DNA of 64,000 nucleotides from Burkholderiales bacterium (GTDB lineage Bacteria; Pseudomonadota; Gammaproteobacteria; Burkholderiales; Ga0077523), in NCBI GenBank assembly GCA_019747905.1, contig JAIEQG010000087.1:1-64000 (forward strand). Direction: 5' to 3'. The notes below the pieces were generated by a model. It saw nothing but the letters and a program-made list of their open reading frames with translations. It was not told the origin of the DNA and did not search any database. This document shows, in pieces, positions 36,282 to 45,280 of this stretch. A program made the position numbers and the translations under genes. Positions within the stretch are counted from its first letter, which is position 1. Every line of letters starts with the position of its first letter.

Positions 36282-37478
36282 ATGTTCACTGCACTGAAAT
36301 CTCTGGCCGGCCGGTTCCGTCGCGAATCCCTGCCGCAAGCGGCGCGTCAGGAACTGGCTCGCGACCTCGCCGGCCTAGCGCCGAATGATCCGGGCTGCTG
36401 GCCGGTCATCCACGCCAACCTGGCCTGGCTCTGCCGGGCTCAGGATTGCTCCGCATCCAACGATGGCGGTGTGGCGCGCGATTTCAGCCTGGTGAGCGGA
36501 TGGGCCACTTCCTATCCCGAGACGACCGGGTACATCATTCCGACATTCATCGAGCTCGCGAACCGCCTGGTCGATGACGAACTGCATCGTCGTGCGCGAC
36601 GCATGCTCGACTGGTGTGTGGCCATCCAGTTTCCGGAAGGGGGGTTCCAGGGCGGCAAGATCGACGCCACACCCCGTGTGCCGGTGACCTTCAACACCGG
36701 CCAGATTCTCCTGGGTTTGGCCGCCGGTGTGGCCGCCTACGGGCAACCCTACCGCGACGCCATGCAGCGTGCCGCCCAGTGGCTGTGCGTCACTCAGGAT
36801 GCCGACGGATGCTGGCGGCGCTTTCCGACGCCGTTCGCGATGCCGGGCGAGAAGTCCTATGAAACTCACGTCGCCTGGGGATTGTTCGAAGCGGAGCGGG
36901 TCGCGCCCGGCCAGGGCTTCGGCGAGGCCGGGCTGCGTCAGGTGGACTGGGCCTTGACGAAACAGCGTCCGAACGGCTGGTTCGAGTCCAACTGCCTGTC
37001 GGATCCCGCGGCACCGCTCACCCACACCATTGGATACGTGCTGCGCGGTGTCGTCGAGGCGTGGCGCCTGAGCGGTCGTTCCGACCTGCTGCAGGCCGCT
37101 TGCCGGACCGCTGACGGCCTGCTGGGTGTCGTGGAGCAGGACGGCAGGCTTCCCGGTCAGCTCGACTCGGATTTCCGCCCCGCCGCAAGCTACGTGTGTC
37201 TGACCGGGTCGGTGCAGATTGCCCACAGTCTCCTCTTGTTATCGCAGGCCGCCGGCCGGGCTGACTATGCTCGTACCGGACGGATGCTGAACGCATACGT
37301 GCGCCGGACGGTGCGACTCGACGGGCCGCAGGATCAAGTGGGCGGCGTCAAGGGCTCGTTTCCGGTCAACGGCGACTACGGGCGCTGGCAGTATCTGAAC
37401 TGGGCGGCGAAGTTCTGCATCGACGCGCAACTCGCTGAGGGGGATCTCGATGGTCATCTCGACGCTTCGCACCCTTAA
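36282..37478 (+). CDS. Alpha/alpha-toroid protein, function unknown
   Basis: A 398-aa cytosolic protein with repeated Trp- and Gly-rich helical hairpins (for example GGFQGGKIDA, NGWFESNCL, THTIGYVLRGV). It resembles an (alpha/alpha)6 barrel as in terpene-cyclase-like, N-acylglucosamine-2-epimerase-like or glycosidase-like proteins. No catalytic residues can be assigned. It overlaps the following acyltransferase-like gene by 29 nt, implying coupled translation and a shared pathway, likely modification of a sugar. Confidence 0.65.
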   Translation: MFTALKSLAGRFRRESLPQAARQELARDLAGLAPNDPGCWPVIHANLAWLCRAQDCSASNDGGVARDFSLVSGWATSYPETTGYIIPTFIELANRLVDDELHRRARRMLDWCVAIQFPEGGFQGGKIDATPRVPVTFNTGQILLGLAAGVAAYGQPYRDAMQRAAQWLCVTQDADGCWRRFPTPFAMPGEKSYETHVAWGLFEAERVAPGQGFGEAGLRQVDWALTKQRPNGWFESNCLSDPAAPLTHTIGYVLRGVVEAWRLSGRSDLLQAACRTADGLLGVVEQDGRLPGQLDSDFRPAASYVCLTGSVQIAHSLLLLSQAAGRADYARTGRMLNAYVRRTVRLDGPQDQVGGVKGSFPVNGDYGRWQYLNWAAKFCIDAQLAEGDLDGHLDASHP

Positions 37479-38388
37479 GCACGGTCTCGAGAACGCGCTG
37501 TCCGCACTGCAGCGGCGGCGTCGCGCCGCCGAGATGGAGCGCACCGCGCCCCATGCGACACGTGCGCAGATTGCAGTGGACCTGAAACGGCTGGGCATCG
37601 TTCCGGGGGACGTGCTGTTCATGCACAGCTCGCTCAAGAGCCTGGGTTTCGTCGAAGGCGGACCCGCCGCGGTCATCGATGCGCTGCTCGACGCCATCGG
37701 GCCGGACGGTACGCTGTTGTTGCCCACTTACTGGATCCCGGGCGGGACCTTGCTTGCGACATGCGAGTTGCCGGACTACGTGTTCGATCCCCGGCAGCAC
37801 GGCACCCACATGGGGGCGCTCCCCGCCGCATTTCTCGAACGGCCGGGCTTGAAGCGCAGCGTGCATCCGACGCATTCCTGCGCGGCGGTCGGTCCCGCCG
37901 CGCAATTCCTTGTGGAAGCACACCACCTCGCCCCTTCGGTGTTCGGCGAAGGTTCGCCCTGGCAGAGGTTTGCCACCCTCCCGCAGGGAAAGGTGCTGGG
38001 GCTCGGGATCTCGATGGGGCCGGTGACGATCTACCACCGGGTCGAAGACGAGATGGGGCAGGACTTCCCCGTTCCGGTCTGGCTCGAGCGGACGTACTCG
38101 CTGCCGTGCATCGACCATGACGGCCGCCGATGCATGGTGCCCGTTCGGCCATTCGCACCGGAAATCGTACAGCGCCGCATCGACCAGAAGGGGCGCGACG
38201 ATCTTCGCCAGTGGTTCGCGCGCGACTTCTCGGCCGCGGGCATCAAGGTGAACGGTCGCGTGGCGGAAGCCGACGCCTGGTTCGTGCGTGGGCAGGACTT
38301 CATGGTACACATGCGCGCGCTGGCGAAGCGCGGGATCACGATCTACTCCACTGCGGAAGAACTGGCGCGCGCAGATGCGGGAAGTTGA
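37450..38388 (+). CDS. AAC(3)-fold N-acetyltransferase-like protein
   Basis: A 312-aa member of the aminoglycoside 3-N-acetyltransferase (AAC(3)) superfamily. LFMHSSLKSLG at about 57-66 and HPTHSCAAVG at 139-148 are its signatures. In polysaccharide clusters such proteins probably acylate amino sugars rather than confer antibiotic resistance, so I do not call it a resistance gene. GAGGGGG precedes the ATG. It overlaps the toroid gene by 29 nt and is followed by wzx after 63 nt. Confidence 0.85.
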   Translation: MVISTLRTLKHGLENALSALQRRRRAAEMERTAPHATRAQIAVDLKRLGIVPGDVLFMHSSLKSLGFVEGGPAAVIDALLDAIGPDGTLLLPTYWIPGGTLLATCELPDYVFDPRQHGTHMGALPAAFLERPGLKRSVHPTHSCAAVGPAAQFLVEAHHLAPSVFGEGSPWQRFATLPQGKVLGLGISMGPVTIYHRVEDEMGQDFPVPVWLERTYSLPCIDHDGRRCMVPVRPFAPEIVQRRIDQKGRDDLRQWFARDFSAAGIKVNGRVAEADAWFVRGQDFMVHMRALAKRGITIYSTAEELARADAGS

Positions 38389-38451
38389 GGTCGGTGCGGG
38401 CCAGGCGACTGGCCGTAGAGAAAGCTGAACATTCAGGACCTCACGAACAAG

Positions 38452-39906
38452 ATGGTCAAGGGCGCCACCTGGATGATCGGGGCCAGGCTCGCCGATCGTG
38501 GCATGGGGATCATCAGCACGCTGGTACTCGCGCGGCTGCTGGCGCCGGCGGATTTCGGCCTGGTTTCCCTGGCAATCGCGATCCTGGCCGGTCTGGAACT
38601 CCTGGGTGCTTTCAGCTTCGACATTGCGCTGATCCAGAACCAGAAGGCCGATCGTCCGCATTACGACACCGTGTGGACGATGCAGCTGATGTTTCAGGCC
38701 TTCTTCGCTGCGTGCCTCCTGGCGCTAGCCTATCCGGCCGCCCATTTCTTCAACGAGCCGCGGTTGACGGCGGTGATGCAATGGTTGTCCGTGGGGGTGT
38801 TGTGCGGGGGCTTGGCCAACGTCGGCGTCGTCGCATTCCGCAAGGAACTCGACATGGCGAAGGAGTTCAAGCTGCTCTTCGCGAAGCGACTGGTGCTCTT
38901 CTGCGTGACTGTCGTGCTCGCATTGCTGTGGCGCAACTATTGGGCATTGGTCGCCGGTACCGTGACGGGAATGATAGCGGGCGTGTTGATCAGCTATCGC
39001 ATGCACCCCTATCGGCCACGATGGAGCCTCGAGAAGTGGCGGGAGTTGTTCGGGTTCTCCCGGTGGTTGTTCCTCAACAATACCCTCGGTTTTCTCCATA
39101 CCAAGGCGGCGGACTTCATCGTCGCCAAGTCGATCGACACCTCCAGCCTCGGGTACTACAACCTCGCGAGCGAAATCGCGAACATGCCTTCGTCCGAACT
39201 GGTGATGCCGGTCAACCGCGCCGTGTTCCCGGGCTACTCCAAGATGTCCGGGGAAGGGGGGACGCTTAGGCGGGGGTATCTCAACGTGCTTTCCATGATC
39301 ACGTTGGTGGCGACACCCGCCGCCGTCGGCCTCAGTTGCGTCGCGATGCCCATGGTGCGCGTGCTGCTCGGAGCGAAATGGTTGTCCCTCGGCCCGCTGA
39401 TTCCGGTATTGGCCATGCACGGGCTGCTGGCCGCCATCGTTGCCTGCAGCAACTATGTGCTGGTGGCGGCAGGAAAGCCACGCGATGTGACGGTTCTGCT
39501 GACCGGGCGCGTCTGCCTCACCGTGCCGTTGCTGGCCATCGGTGTGGCCAACTGGGCAATCATGGGAGCTGCGTGGGGCCTGTTGTTGTCATCGGTCCTC
39601 CTCTTGCCACTCAACCACTATTTCCTTTCCACGGTCCTGGGCGTGAAGGTCGGGGATATGATCAAGGCCTGCTGGCGCCCCGCACTGGGAGCACTCTGCA
39701 TGGTGGGCGTTCTCGAGTGGATCGAGACGACGATCGCGTTCGGCCCGGGGCTGGAGCAGCAAACTACCATGCTCCTGCTGCAGACCGTGACAGGAGCCGT
39801 CGTGTATGCCGGCATGGTCATGGGCCTGTGGTGGATATCCAATCGCCCTGACGGAGCCGAGACTTTTCTGGTGCGGCAGGTGGGGGCGCGCATCCGGGCG
39901 CGATGA
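38452..39906 (+). CDS. Wzx-type polysaccharide flippase
   Basis: A 484-aa inner-membrane protein of the MOP/oligosaccharide flippase family with about 12-14 membrane helices. It starts MVKGATWMIGARLADRG and carries the N-terminal STLVLARLLAPADFG element typical of Wzx/WzxC proteins. It should translocate the undecaprenyl-linked repeat unit to the periplasm, where a Wzy-type polymerase acts. Its stop directly abuts the stop of the convergent acyltransferase pseudogene at 39907. Confidence 0.9.
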   Translation: MVKGATWMIGARLADRGMGIISTLVLARLLAPADFGLVSLAIAILAGLELLGAFSFDIALIQNQKADRPHYDTVWTMQLMFQAFFAACLLALAYPAAHFFNEPRLTAVMQWLSVGVLCGGLANVGVVAFRKELDMAKEFKLLFAKRLVLFCVTVVLALLWRNYWALVAGTVTGMIAGVLISYRMHPYRPRWSLEKWRELFGFSRWLFLNNTLGFLHTKAADFIVAKSIDTSSLGYYNLASEIANMPSSELVMPVNRAVFPGYSKMSGEGGTLRRGYLNVLSMITLVATPAAVGLSCVAMPMVRVLLGAKWLSLGPLIPVLAMHGLLAAIVACSNYVLVAAGKPRDVTVLLTGRVCLTVPLLAIGVANWAIMGAAWGLLLSSVLLLPLNHYFLSTVLGVKVGDMIKACWRPALGALCMVGVLEWIETTIAFGPGLEQQTTMLLLQTVTGAVVYAGMVMGLWWISNRPDGAETFLVRQVGARIRAR

Positions 39907-41001
39907 TCATGCTGTGACCCGGCGTCTCAGGAGGTGACCCATGAGGCGACGCCACGCCGGCAGTTGCCTTTCCGTAGCGAAGCTGATCAACCAACACAAC
40001 AACACCATCAGGATTGCAACCGCTACCGAAGCGGGCATCCCCTTCCAATCCGGCGGCATGAGGATTCCCGCGAGAATCACCAGCGGCCGATGGAACAGGT
40101 ACATGGTGAACGAGAAGCCCGCCAGGGCGGCAAGCGTCCTGCGCCGCGCCACGAACCAGTCACCGATCGCAGGTCCGAGGTTCACGAATGCGATCAGGTG
40201 GACGAGCACGGCGAGACCGAGGATGTAGTCCGTGATCAAGCGCTGCGATGCCTCGAGGCGCCAGAACCCCGAAACATGGTTGTGCACGAAAGCCTTGATT
40301 GCGTGATCGACACCGCCGACATTGATCCCTACCGCGATCAACGGTGCGCCGATGAACACCAACCACGCGATCCCGGCCTTGAGCCGGGGCCATTCGCCGC
40401 GCCGCGTCGCCAGCCATGCGCCCGCAATCCAAACGGGAAACAAGGCGAGGATCTGCGGTCCTGCCACCAGACAGGCGCACAGGACCAGCGGGACGCGCCA
40501 GGCGGTGCGTACGAAGAAGAAGAGGCCGAAGATGACGTAGTACCAGACCTCGTAGCAGAGCGACCAATACGGGCCGTTCATGGGAAGCCCCGTGCCGCTC
40601 CGGAACGAGGATCAGGATTCGTGGGTGAACAGCAGGGAGCCGACGACATCGCCAAGGCTCGCGGGGTGATAGTCCTTCACCGTCCAGGGATCGGCGAACA
40701 GATTCCCGACAACCATCGACACGCCGACGCAGAACACGACGGCAGGCAGCGCGACCGAATACACGCGGGACGACCGGGCCACGACATAGTCTCGGAGCGA
40801 CGCGACCCGGTCGGCGGTCGACGAGTAGATGATGAAGCCGGACATGACGAAGAATACGATCACGGCTTCGTGGCTCAAGACGGCCAACGGCATCCACCGC
40901 ATGTCGAACCCGTCTTGTCTCATGTGCTCGAACAGCACCGTTACGGCGGCCGTGAAACGCAAGAGATCGAGATAGGACGACAGTGCCGGACTAAGCTTCA
41001 T
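39907..41001 (-). pseudogene. Acyltransferase 3 family, broken by an in-frame TGA
   Basis: The reading frame from ATG 41001 gives an OafA/NolL-like membrane acyltransferase. The N-terminal LDLLRFTAAVTVLFEH carries the family His, and the C-part has NGPYWSLCYEVWYY and FSFTMYLFHRPLV. The frame is interrupted by a TGA at 40612-40614 (codon 130) but continues without frameshift through SSFRSGTGLPMNGPYW for 224 further codons. Family members commonly have Trp at that place (TGG), so a single base change is the simplest cause. It would have O-acetylated the polysaccharide. Sequencing error is possible. Confidence 0.8.
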
Positions 41002-41325
41002 ACGTCTTCATGTGCCAATCTTTACAAGGCACTATACGCACTTCCCGGGTGGATGGAATGCCGGTGCCGAGGATCCGGTGGCGGAACGTGCGGCATCGCC
41101 GGCGCAGGCATGCCATTGCACTGAACCCTCGATTTCCTGATGAGCCTTGGTTACCTTGCATACTCGAAGCAAGGAAGTTGGAGTTGACGTTATGCGAGCC
41201 GAACACGAAACCAGCGAGCAGTCAGCCGCGTCCGGGCCGATGCAAGCACGGTGCCATGCCTGGCCAGCTGTGCGCGAACAATCCCCTGTTGCCCTCGGTG
41301 GCCGGATTCGGAAAGGCTCGCACTG
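41002..41325. other. Divergent gap before the CapK-like gene
   Basis: A 324-nt intergenic region between the minus-strand acyltransferase and the plus-strand CapK-like gene. No gene and no sigma-54 element of correct spacing is seen. The CapK-like frame opens at 41251 but begins sensibly at 41326. A promoter for one or both genes is expected here but not resolved. Confidence 0.4.
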
Positions 41326-42705
41326 ATGGGCCTCTATACCGCGTTTGCAGCCCACGTGCTGTTCCCGCTGCACGAAAGACTGAAGCGCCACGACACGGTG
41401 GCGGTCAAGCGTGAACTGGAACGAACGCAATGGTTGAAACCAGCCGAATTGCAGTCGTTGCAAATCGATCGGTTGCGTGTCTTCCTGACCGATTGCGGAC
41501 AGCATGTGCCTTACTACCGTGCACTATTCAAGTCGACGTCGTTCGATCCGTCCCGTGTCACCTCGCTGTCGGACCTGGCACGCCTGCCGATACTGACCAA
41601 GGACATCATCCGCCGCGAGTTCGACAACCTGAAGTCGACACCGGCCGTGCCGCTGAAGATGTTCTCGACGACCGGCTCAACGGGCGATCCGCTGCGCTTT
41701 TGCATCAGCAAGACTCGGGTCAGCCATGACGTAGCGGCCAAATGGCGTGCGACCCGATGGTGGGATGTCGACATCGGCGACCGTGAGATGGTGATCTGGT
41801 CCAGTCCGATCGAGCTGACCAAACAGGATCGCATGAAGCAGGTACGGGACTGGCTCTTGCGCAGCAAGCTGGTTCCTTCGGCAGCCATGTCGGCAGCAGA
41901 CATCGAACGTTACATAGCGGACATTCGGGCTTTTCGGCCGGCCATGCTGTTTGGTTACCCGTCTTCCATGACCTTGATCGCCCAGCAGGCGGAGAAACGG
42001 GGCATACGCATGAACGACCTGGACATCAAGGTTGCGTTCTGCACCGCCGAGCGGATGTATCCGCATCAAGCGGACGTGTTGAGGCGCGTGTTCGGTTGCC
42101 CTGTGGCCGACGGCTATGGCGGTCGTGATTCCGGGTTCATTGCGCACGCCTGCCCGGCAGGGGGCAGTCACATCACGGCCGAGGACATCGTCGTCGAGAT
42201 CGTCGACGATCTGGGCCGACCCTTGCCGCCGGGAGAACCCGGGGAAGTGGTCGTGACGCATCTGTACAGCACGGGTTTCCCATTCGTTCGTTACAAGAAT
42301 GGTGACGTGGCCGTATTGGATGATGTGCAGTGCAAATGCGGGCGGGGCTTGCCGGTGCTGAAGGAAGTGCGCGGCCGCACTAACGATGTACTGCTGGCAG
42401 AGGATGGCAGCATGGTGCACGACGTCGCCATCGCCATGGTGCTACGTGACATGCCGGGCGTTAACGGCTTCAAGGTGATCCAGGAATCCCTGCAGCATTG
42501 TCGACTGCAACTGGTCACCGACGACCGTTATCAGACGACGGGCAGCGAATCCAGGATTCGCGACACCTTCCAGGCCCGGTTGGGGCGTGGGGTGAAGCTG
42601 GACATCGAGTATGTCGCAGCGATCGAGCCGGAGAAGTCCGGCAAGTTCCGTTATGTGGTCAGCAGGATCAGCCAGCATCAAGCGGGTCAGATGACCACGC
42701 CTTAG
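41326..42705 (+). CDS. PaaK/CapK-like AMP-forming ligase
   Basis: A 459-aa protein of the phenylacetate-CoA ligase-like (PaaK/CapK) group of ANL enzymes. The adenylate loop appears as FSTTGSTGDPLRF, followed by FGYPSSM, DGYGGRDSG and RGRTNDVLL near the hinge. CapK relatives are common in capsule and O-antigen loci, but their acceptor is unknown; an amino-acid or acyl activation is plausible. ATG 41326 is chosen, with AAGG about 11 nt upstream. It converges with the O-glycosylation ligase gene (46-nt gap). Confidence 0.85.
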   Translation: MGLYTAFAAHVLFPLHERLKRHDTVAVKRELERTQWLKPAELQSLQIDRLRVFLTDCGQHVPYYRALFKSTSFDPSRVTSLSDLARLPILTKDIIRREFDNLKSTPAVPLKMFSTTGSTGDPLRFCISKTRVSHDVAAKWRATRWWDVDIGDREMVIWSSPIELTKQDRMKQVRDWLLRSKLVPSAAMSAADIERYIADIRAFRPAMLFGYPSSMTLIAQQAEKRGIRMNDLDIKVAFCTAERMYPHQADVLRRVFGCPVADGYGGRDSGFIAHACPAGGSHITAEDIVVEIVDDLGRPLPPGEPGEVVVTHLYSTGFPFVRYKNGDVAVLDDVQCKCGRGLPVLKEVRGRTNDVLLAEDGSMVHDVAIAMVLRDMPGVNGFKVIQESLQHCRLQLVTDDRYQTTGSESRIRDTFQARLGRGVKLDIEYVAAIEPEKSGKFRYVVSRISQHQAGQMTTP

Positions 42706-42751
42706 ATTGAGGGTTTGCCGGAAGCCTGCCGCGCACGACCCTCGAGCCGAA

Positions 42752-44038
42752 TCAGACCGTCACGGCGCTCTGACCCTGTTGGGTGCTGGGTACGCTGCTC
42801 GTCTGCCTCTGCCGCAGCATCCATGCCTTGGTGGTGACGACCAGGGCGAGAACGTTGTACGGTAGGTCGAAGTAGGCAAGGCTCAGGAACGCGCCGCCGA
42901 CCGCGTAGCCGACGAGACTTACCTGACACATGGAGCCTAGTTGTCGGCACCAGAGGGTGCCATCCTTCTCGTTGCCGTGCTTGCGCAACCAGGACGCCCC
43001 CGACCAGGTGAAGAACCAGATCGAAAGCCACAACATGAATCCGATCCAACCATGTTCGCCGAGAACCTGGAAGTAGATGGAATGGGCGGCATGAATATCG
43101 TTAGGATCGGGTGCGTATCGAGCGAAGATCGATGGCTCGTAGATCTCGAACCCGCCACCCGTGCCCGGATGGTCGTTAGCCAGATTCAATGCCATTTGCC
43201 ACGCATTGAGACGACCCATCGCCGACCCGTCGGATTCGTAGGTCTGGATCGTGGTCATGCGGTGTGTCCACTCGTCCGGCATGAATGCGATCAGCGACGC
43301 GCCGACGGCCGCAAGCAGGATGCCGAGCACCAGATTGCGATCGGCGCGCCACCACAGGAACGTCGCCATGGCGAAGATGGCCAGCAGAGCCCCGCGGGAA
43401 TGACTGCCCAAAGCGGCTGCCGCCGAGAGCGCGATCGACAGCAGCAGCGCCCCCTTAAGCCATTTCTTTGGTGGCGCCGTGAGGTACACGTAATAGATCA
43501 GCGGGATGACGAGAATGGTAGCCAGGGCGAACTCGTTGTTCCCCTCGATGAAACCGCCGGGCCCCCAGACACGGTAGTTCCCACCGGTCCGGAGGGTGAA
43601 GATTCCGCCTTTCACACTGTAGAAGCCGATTGAGAAAACGACAACCCAGATGAACCATTGGATCTGATTCTTTCTGTAGAGCAGGGCAACCGTCACGATC
43701 ACCATGAGGTCTATCTTGAGAACTTTGGTTACCATGACCCAGCTATGCTCCATGAAGTAGGAGAACGGCCAGGTCGCCAGGATCCATGTCATGAACAGCG
43801 CCAGGCAGATCACGGGCGGATAGGCAAAGGGATTCTGCTTCTCTCGGGCGAAGGCGAATCCAAGCAACGTGGTGCCCGCTACCATGGCCGCGACCGGCAT
43901 GCTCGTGATGAAGCCCCACCCCAATGAATGGGGGTTCATCACGCTCACCCAGGTCCAGGCGAGTACACCGATCCACGGCCTCCAGATCGCGGCAAGGGAC
44001 AGTCCGAGCACCAAGCCAAGAACGACTACGTCGCGCAT
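42752..44038 (-). CDS. O-glycosylation ligase, exosortase A-associated
   Basis: A 428-aa polytopic protein with about 11 hydrophobic segments and the Wzy_C loop motif DPNDIHAAHSIYFQVLGEHGWIGF. It matches the TIGR03097-type putative O-glycosylation ligase of exosortase A clusters, which may transfer the EPS unit to protein or lipid. GAGGT lies 5 nt before ATG 44038 (MRDVVVLG); the reading to 44269 is rejected because it lies in the glycosyltransferase gene. It is the last gene of the core operon and lies 25 nt beyond that gene. Confidence 0.9.
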   Translation of the reverse strand: MRDVVVLGLVLGLSLAAIWRPWIGVLAWTWVSVMNPHSLGWGFITSMPVAAMVAGTTLLGFAFAREKQNPFAYPPVICLALFMTWILATWPFSYFMEHSWVMVTKVLKIDLMVIVTVALLYRKNQIQWFIWVVVFSIGFYSVKGGIFTLRTGGNYRVWGPGGFIEGNNEFALATILVIPLIYYVYLTAPPKKWLKGALLLSIALSAAAALGSHSRGALLAIFAMATFLWWRADRNLVLGILLAAVGASLIAFMPDEWTHRMTTIQTYESDGSAMGRLNAWQMALNLANDHPGTGGGFEIYEPSIFARYAPDPNDIHAAHSIYFQVLGEHGWIGFMLWLSIWFFTWSGASWLRKHGNEKDGTLWCRQLGSMCQVSLVGYAVGGAFLSLAYFDLPYNVLALVVTTKAWMLRQRQTSSVPSTQQGQSAVTV

Positions 44039-44063
44039 GTGGACCTCGCCGCGCCTGTCCTGC

Positions 44064-45200
44064 TCATGAAAGCCCTCCGTGCCGTCGTTCGGTGGAGGGG
44101 GACGCCGACCGGTTCTGGACGCAGGATGCATACACGCCGATCCAGCGGTCGCGTACCGCATCCCAGGCGTATTGGCGAACCTCTTCGAGTCCCTCGGCGA
44201 CGAGGCTCTCGGCCAGTGCAGGCACTCGCAGCACTTCCAGGGCGGATTCCGCCATCGCCTCCGGATCACGCAGACCGACCAGCATAGCCGTCTTGCGATG
44301 CTGCACGATGAAGGGAATGCCCCCCGCGTTGGTGGTTACGACCGGGACTCCGGAAGCCAGGGCCTCCAGAACCGAGTTTGGCATGTTGTCCGTGGTGCTC
44401 GGGTTCAGGACCATGTCGGCATCGCGATAAAGGGTACTCATCTGGTCACGCGACAACGCGCCAGCGAAACGAACCGACGAATCCAGGCCCAGCTCGCGGA
44501 CGAGCTCCTGAAGCGCCGGGCCTTCCGGACCGGACCCGGCGACGGTCAACCGGGCGTTCGTGAAGGCCTCCCGCACCAGACGAAATGCGCGTATTGCGGT
44601 CGGGATATCGTAGATCTTCTCCAGATTGCGTGCGACCACCAGATGAGGAGCGTCCGGATCCCGTTGTGATCGCTCGCGGGGCCTGAAGCGCTGCAGGTCG
44701 ATGATGTTCGGCACGATCCGCGAGCGGACCCCGAAGCGAGCGAAGATTTCGCAAAGATATCCCGATGGCACCACCAGCGCCGCCGATTGGTTCAAGCTCG
44801 CGCGCATCAGCGCCGCCGACCGTTCCAGGAAGGCTTCGGCACCCCCACCCCGATAGTTCACCACCACGGGCACGCCGCGCAGGCTGGCGATCCATACCGC
44901 CGGTGCGGCGAAGAGATGCCAGGCCCATCCGGAGTTGGCCATGACGTGCAGGACGTCGAGATCGCGCGTGACGCGGATCAGGCGCAACACGTACGGTAGC
45001 AGGCGGACGAGCGCGCGGAACCCCTTGACGGAGCCCAACCAGGCGGGGCGGTAGGGCGCGTTGACCTGGATGATGGTGACGATCGAACCAGCATCGGACA
45101 GGAGCTGGGCCAGCTGTTGCGTCTGCGCCGCCATGCCTCCAGGAGGTGGAGGAAGCGGTCCCACGATGCCGATGCGCAGACCGGAAAGCGACATCGGCAT
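44064..45200 (-). CDS. GT4 glycosyltransferase of the exosortase cluster
   Basis: A 378-aa GT-B-fold enzyme. The N-terminal GPLPPPPGGMAAQTQQLAQLL and the C-terminal ARNLEKIYDIPTAIRAF, NPSTTDNMPNSVLEALASGVPVV (the E-x7-E donor site) are diagnostic of GT4 proteins. It should add a sugar to the lipid-linked repeat. It follows the amidotransferase gene after an 80-nt palindromic gap. Confidence 0.9.
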   Translation of the reverse strand: MPMSLSGLRIGIVGPLPPPPGGMAAQTQQLAQLLSDAGSIVTIIQVNAPYRPAWLGSVKGFRALVRLLPYVLRLIRVTRDLDVLHVMANSGWAWHLFAAPAVWIASLRGVPVVVNYRGGGAEAFLERSAALMRASLNQSAALVVPSGYLCEIFARFGVRSRIVPNIIDLQRFRPRERSQRDPDAPHLVVARNLEKIYDIPTAIRAFRLVREAFTNARLTVAGSGPEGPALQELVRELGLDSSVRFAGALSRDQMSTLYRDADMVLNPSTTDNMPNSVLEALASGVPVVTTNAGGIPFIVQHRKTAMLVGLRDPEAMAESALEVLRVPALAESLVAEGLEEVRQYAWDAVRDRWIGVYASCVQNRSASPSTERRHGGLS

Positions 45201-45202
45201 CT

Positions 45203-45278
45203 CAGCCCGCGCCGGGCCGCCCCAAGCGGGCTGGCCCCCTCGGGGGGAAGGGCTGCAGGCCCATCGGGGGGGACGTCA
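45203..45278. repeat. GC-rich intergenic palindromes
   Basis: The gap between the amidotransferase stop and glycosyltransferase start holds an exact 8-bp inverted repeat (CAGCCCGC at 45203-45210, GCGGGCTG at 45226-45233). It also holds a CCCCCTCGGGGG palindrome (about 45235-45246) and GGGCTGCAGGCCC. Similar GC palindromes are common between genes of Burkholderiales. It may dampen read-through or stabilise mRNA. Confidence 0.55.
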
Positions 45279-45280
45279 TC

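Noticed and set aside
37450-38388. Aminoglycoside resistance gene
   Set aside because: The AAC(3) fold occurs widely in polysaccharide loci; context favours amino-sugar acylation.
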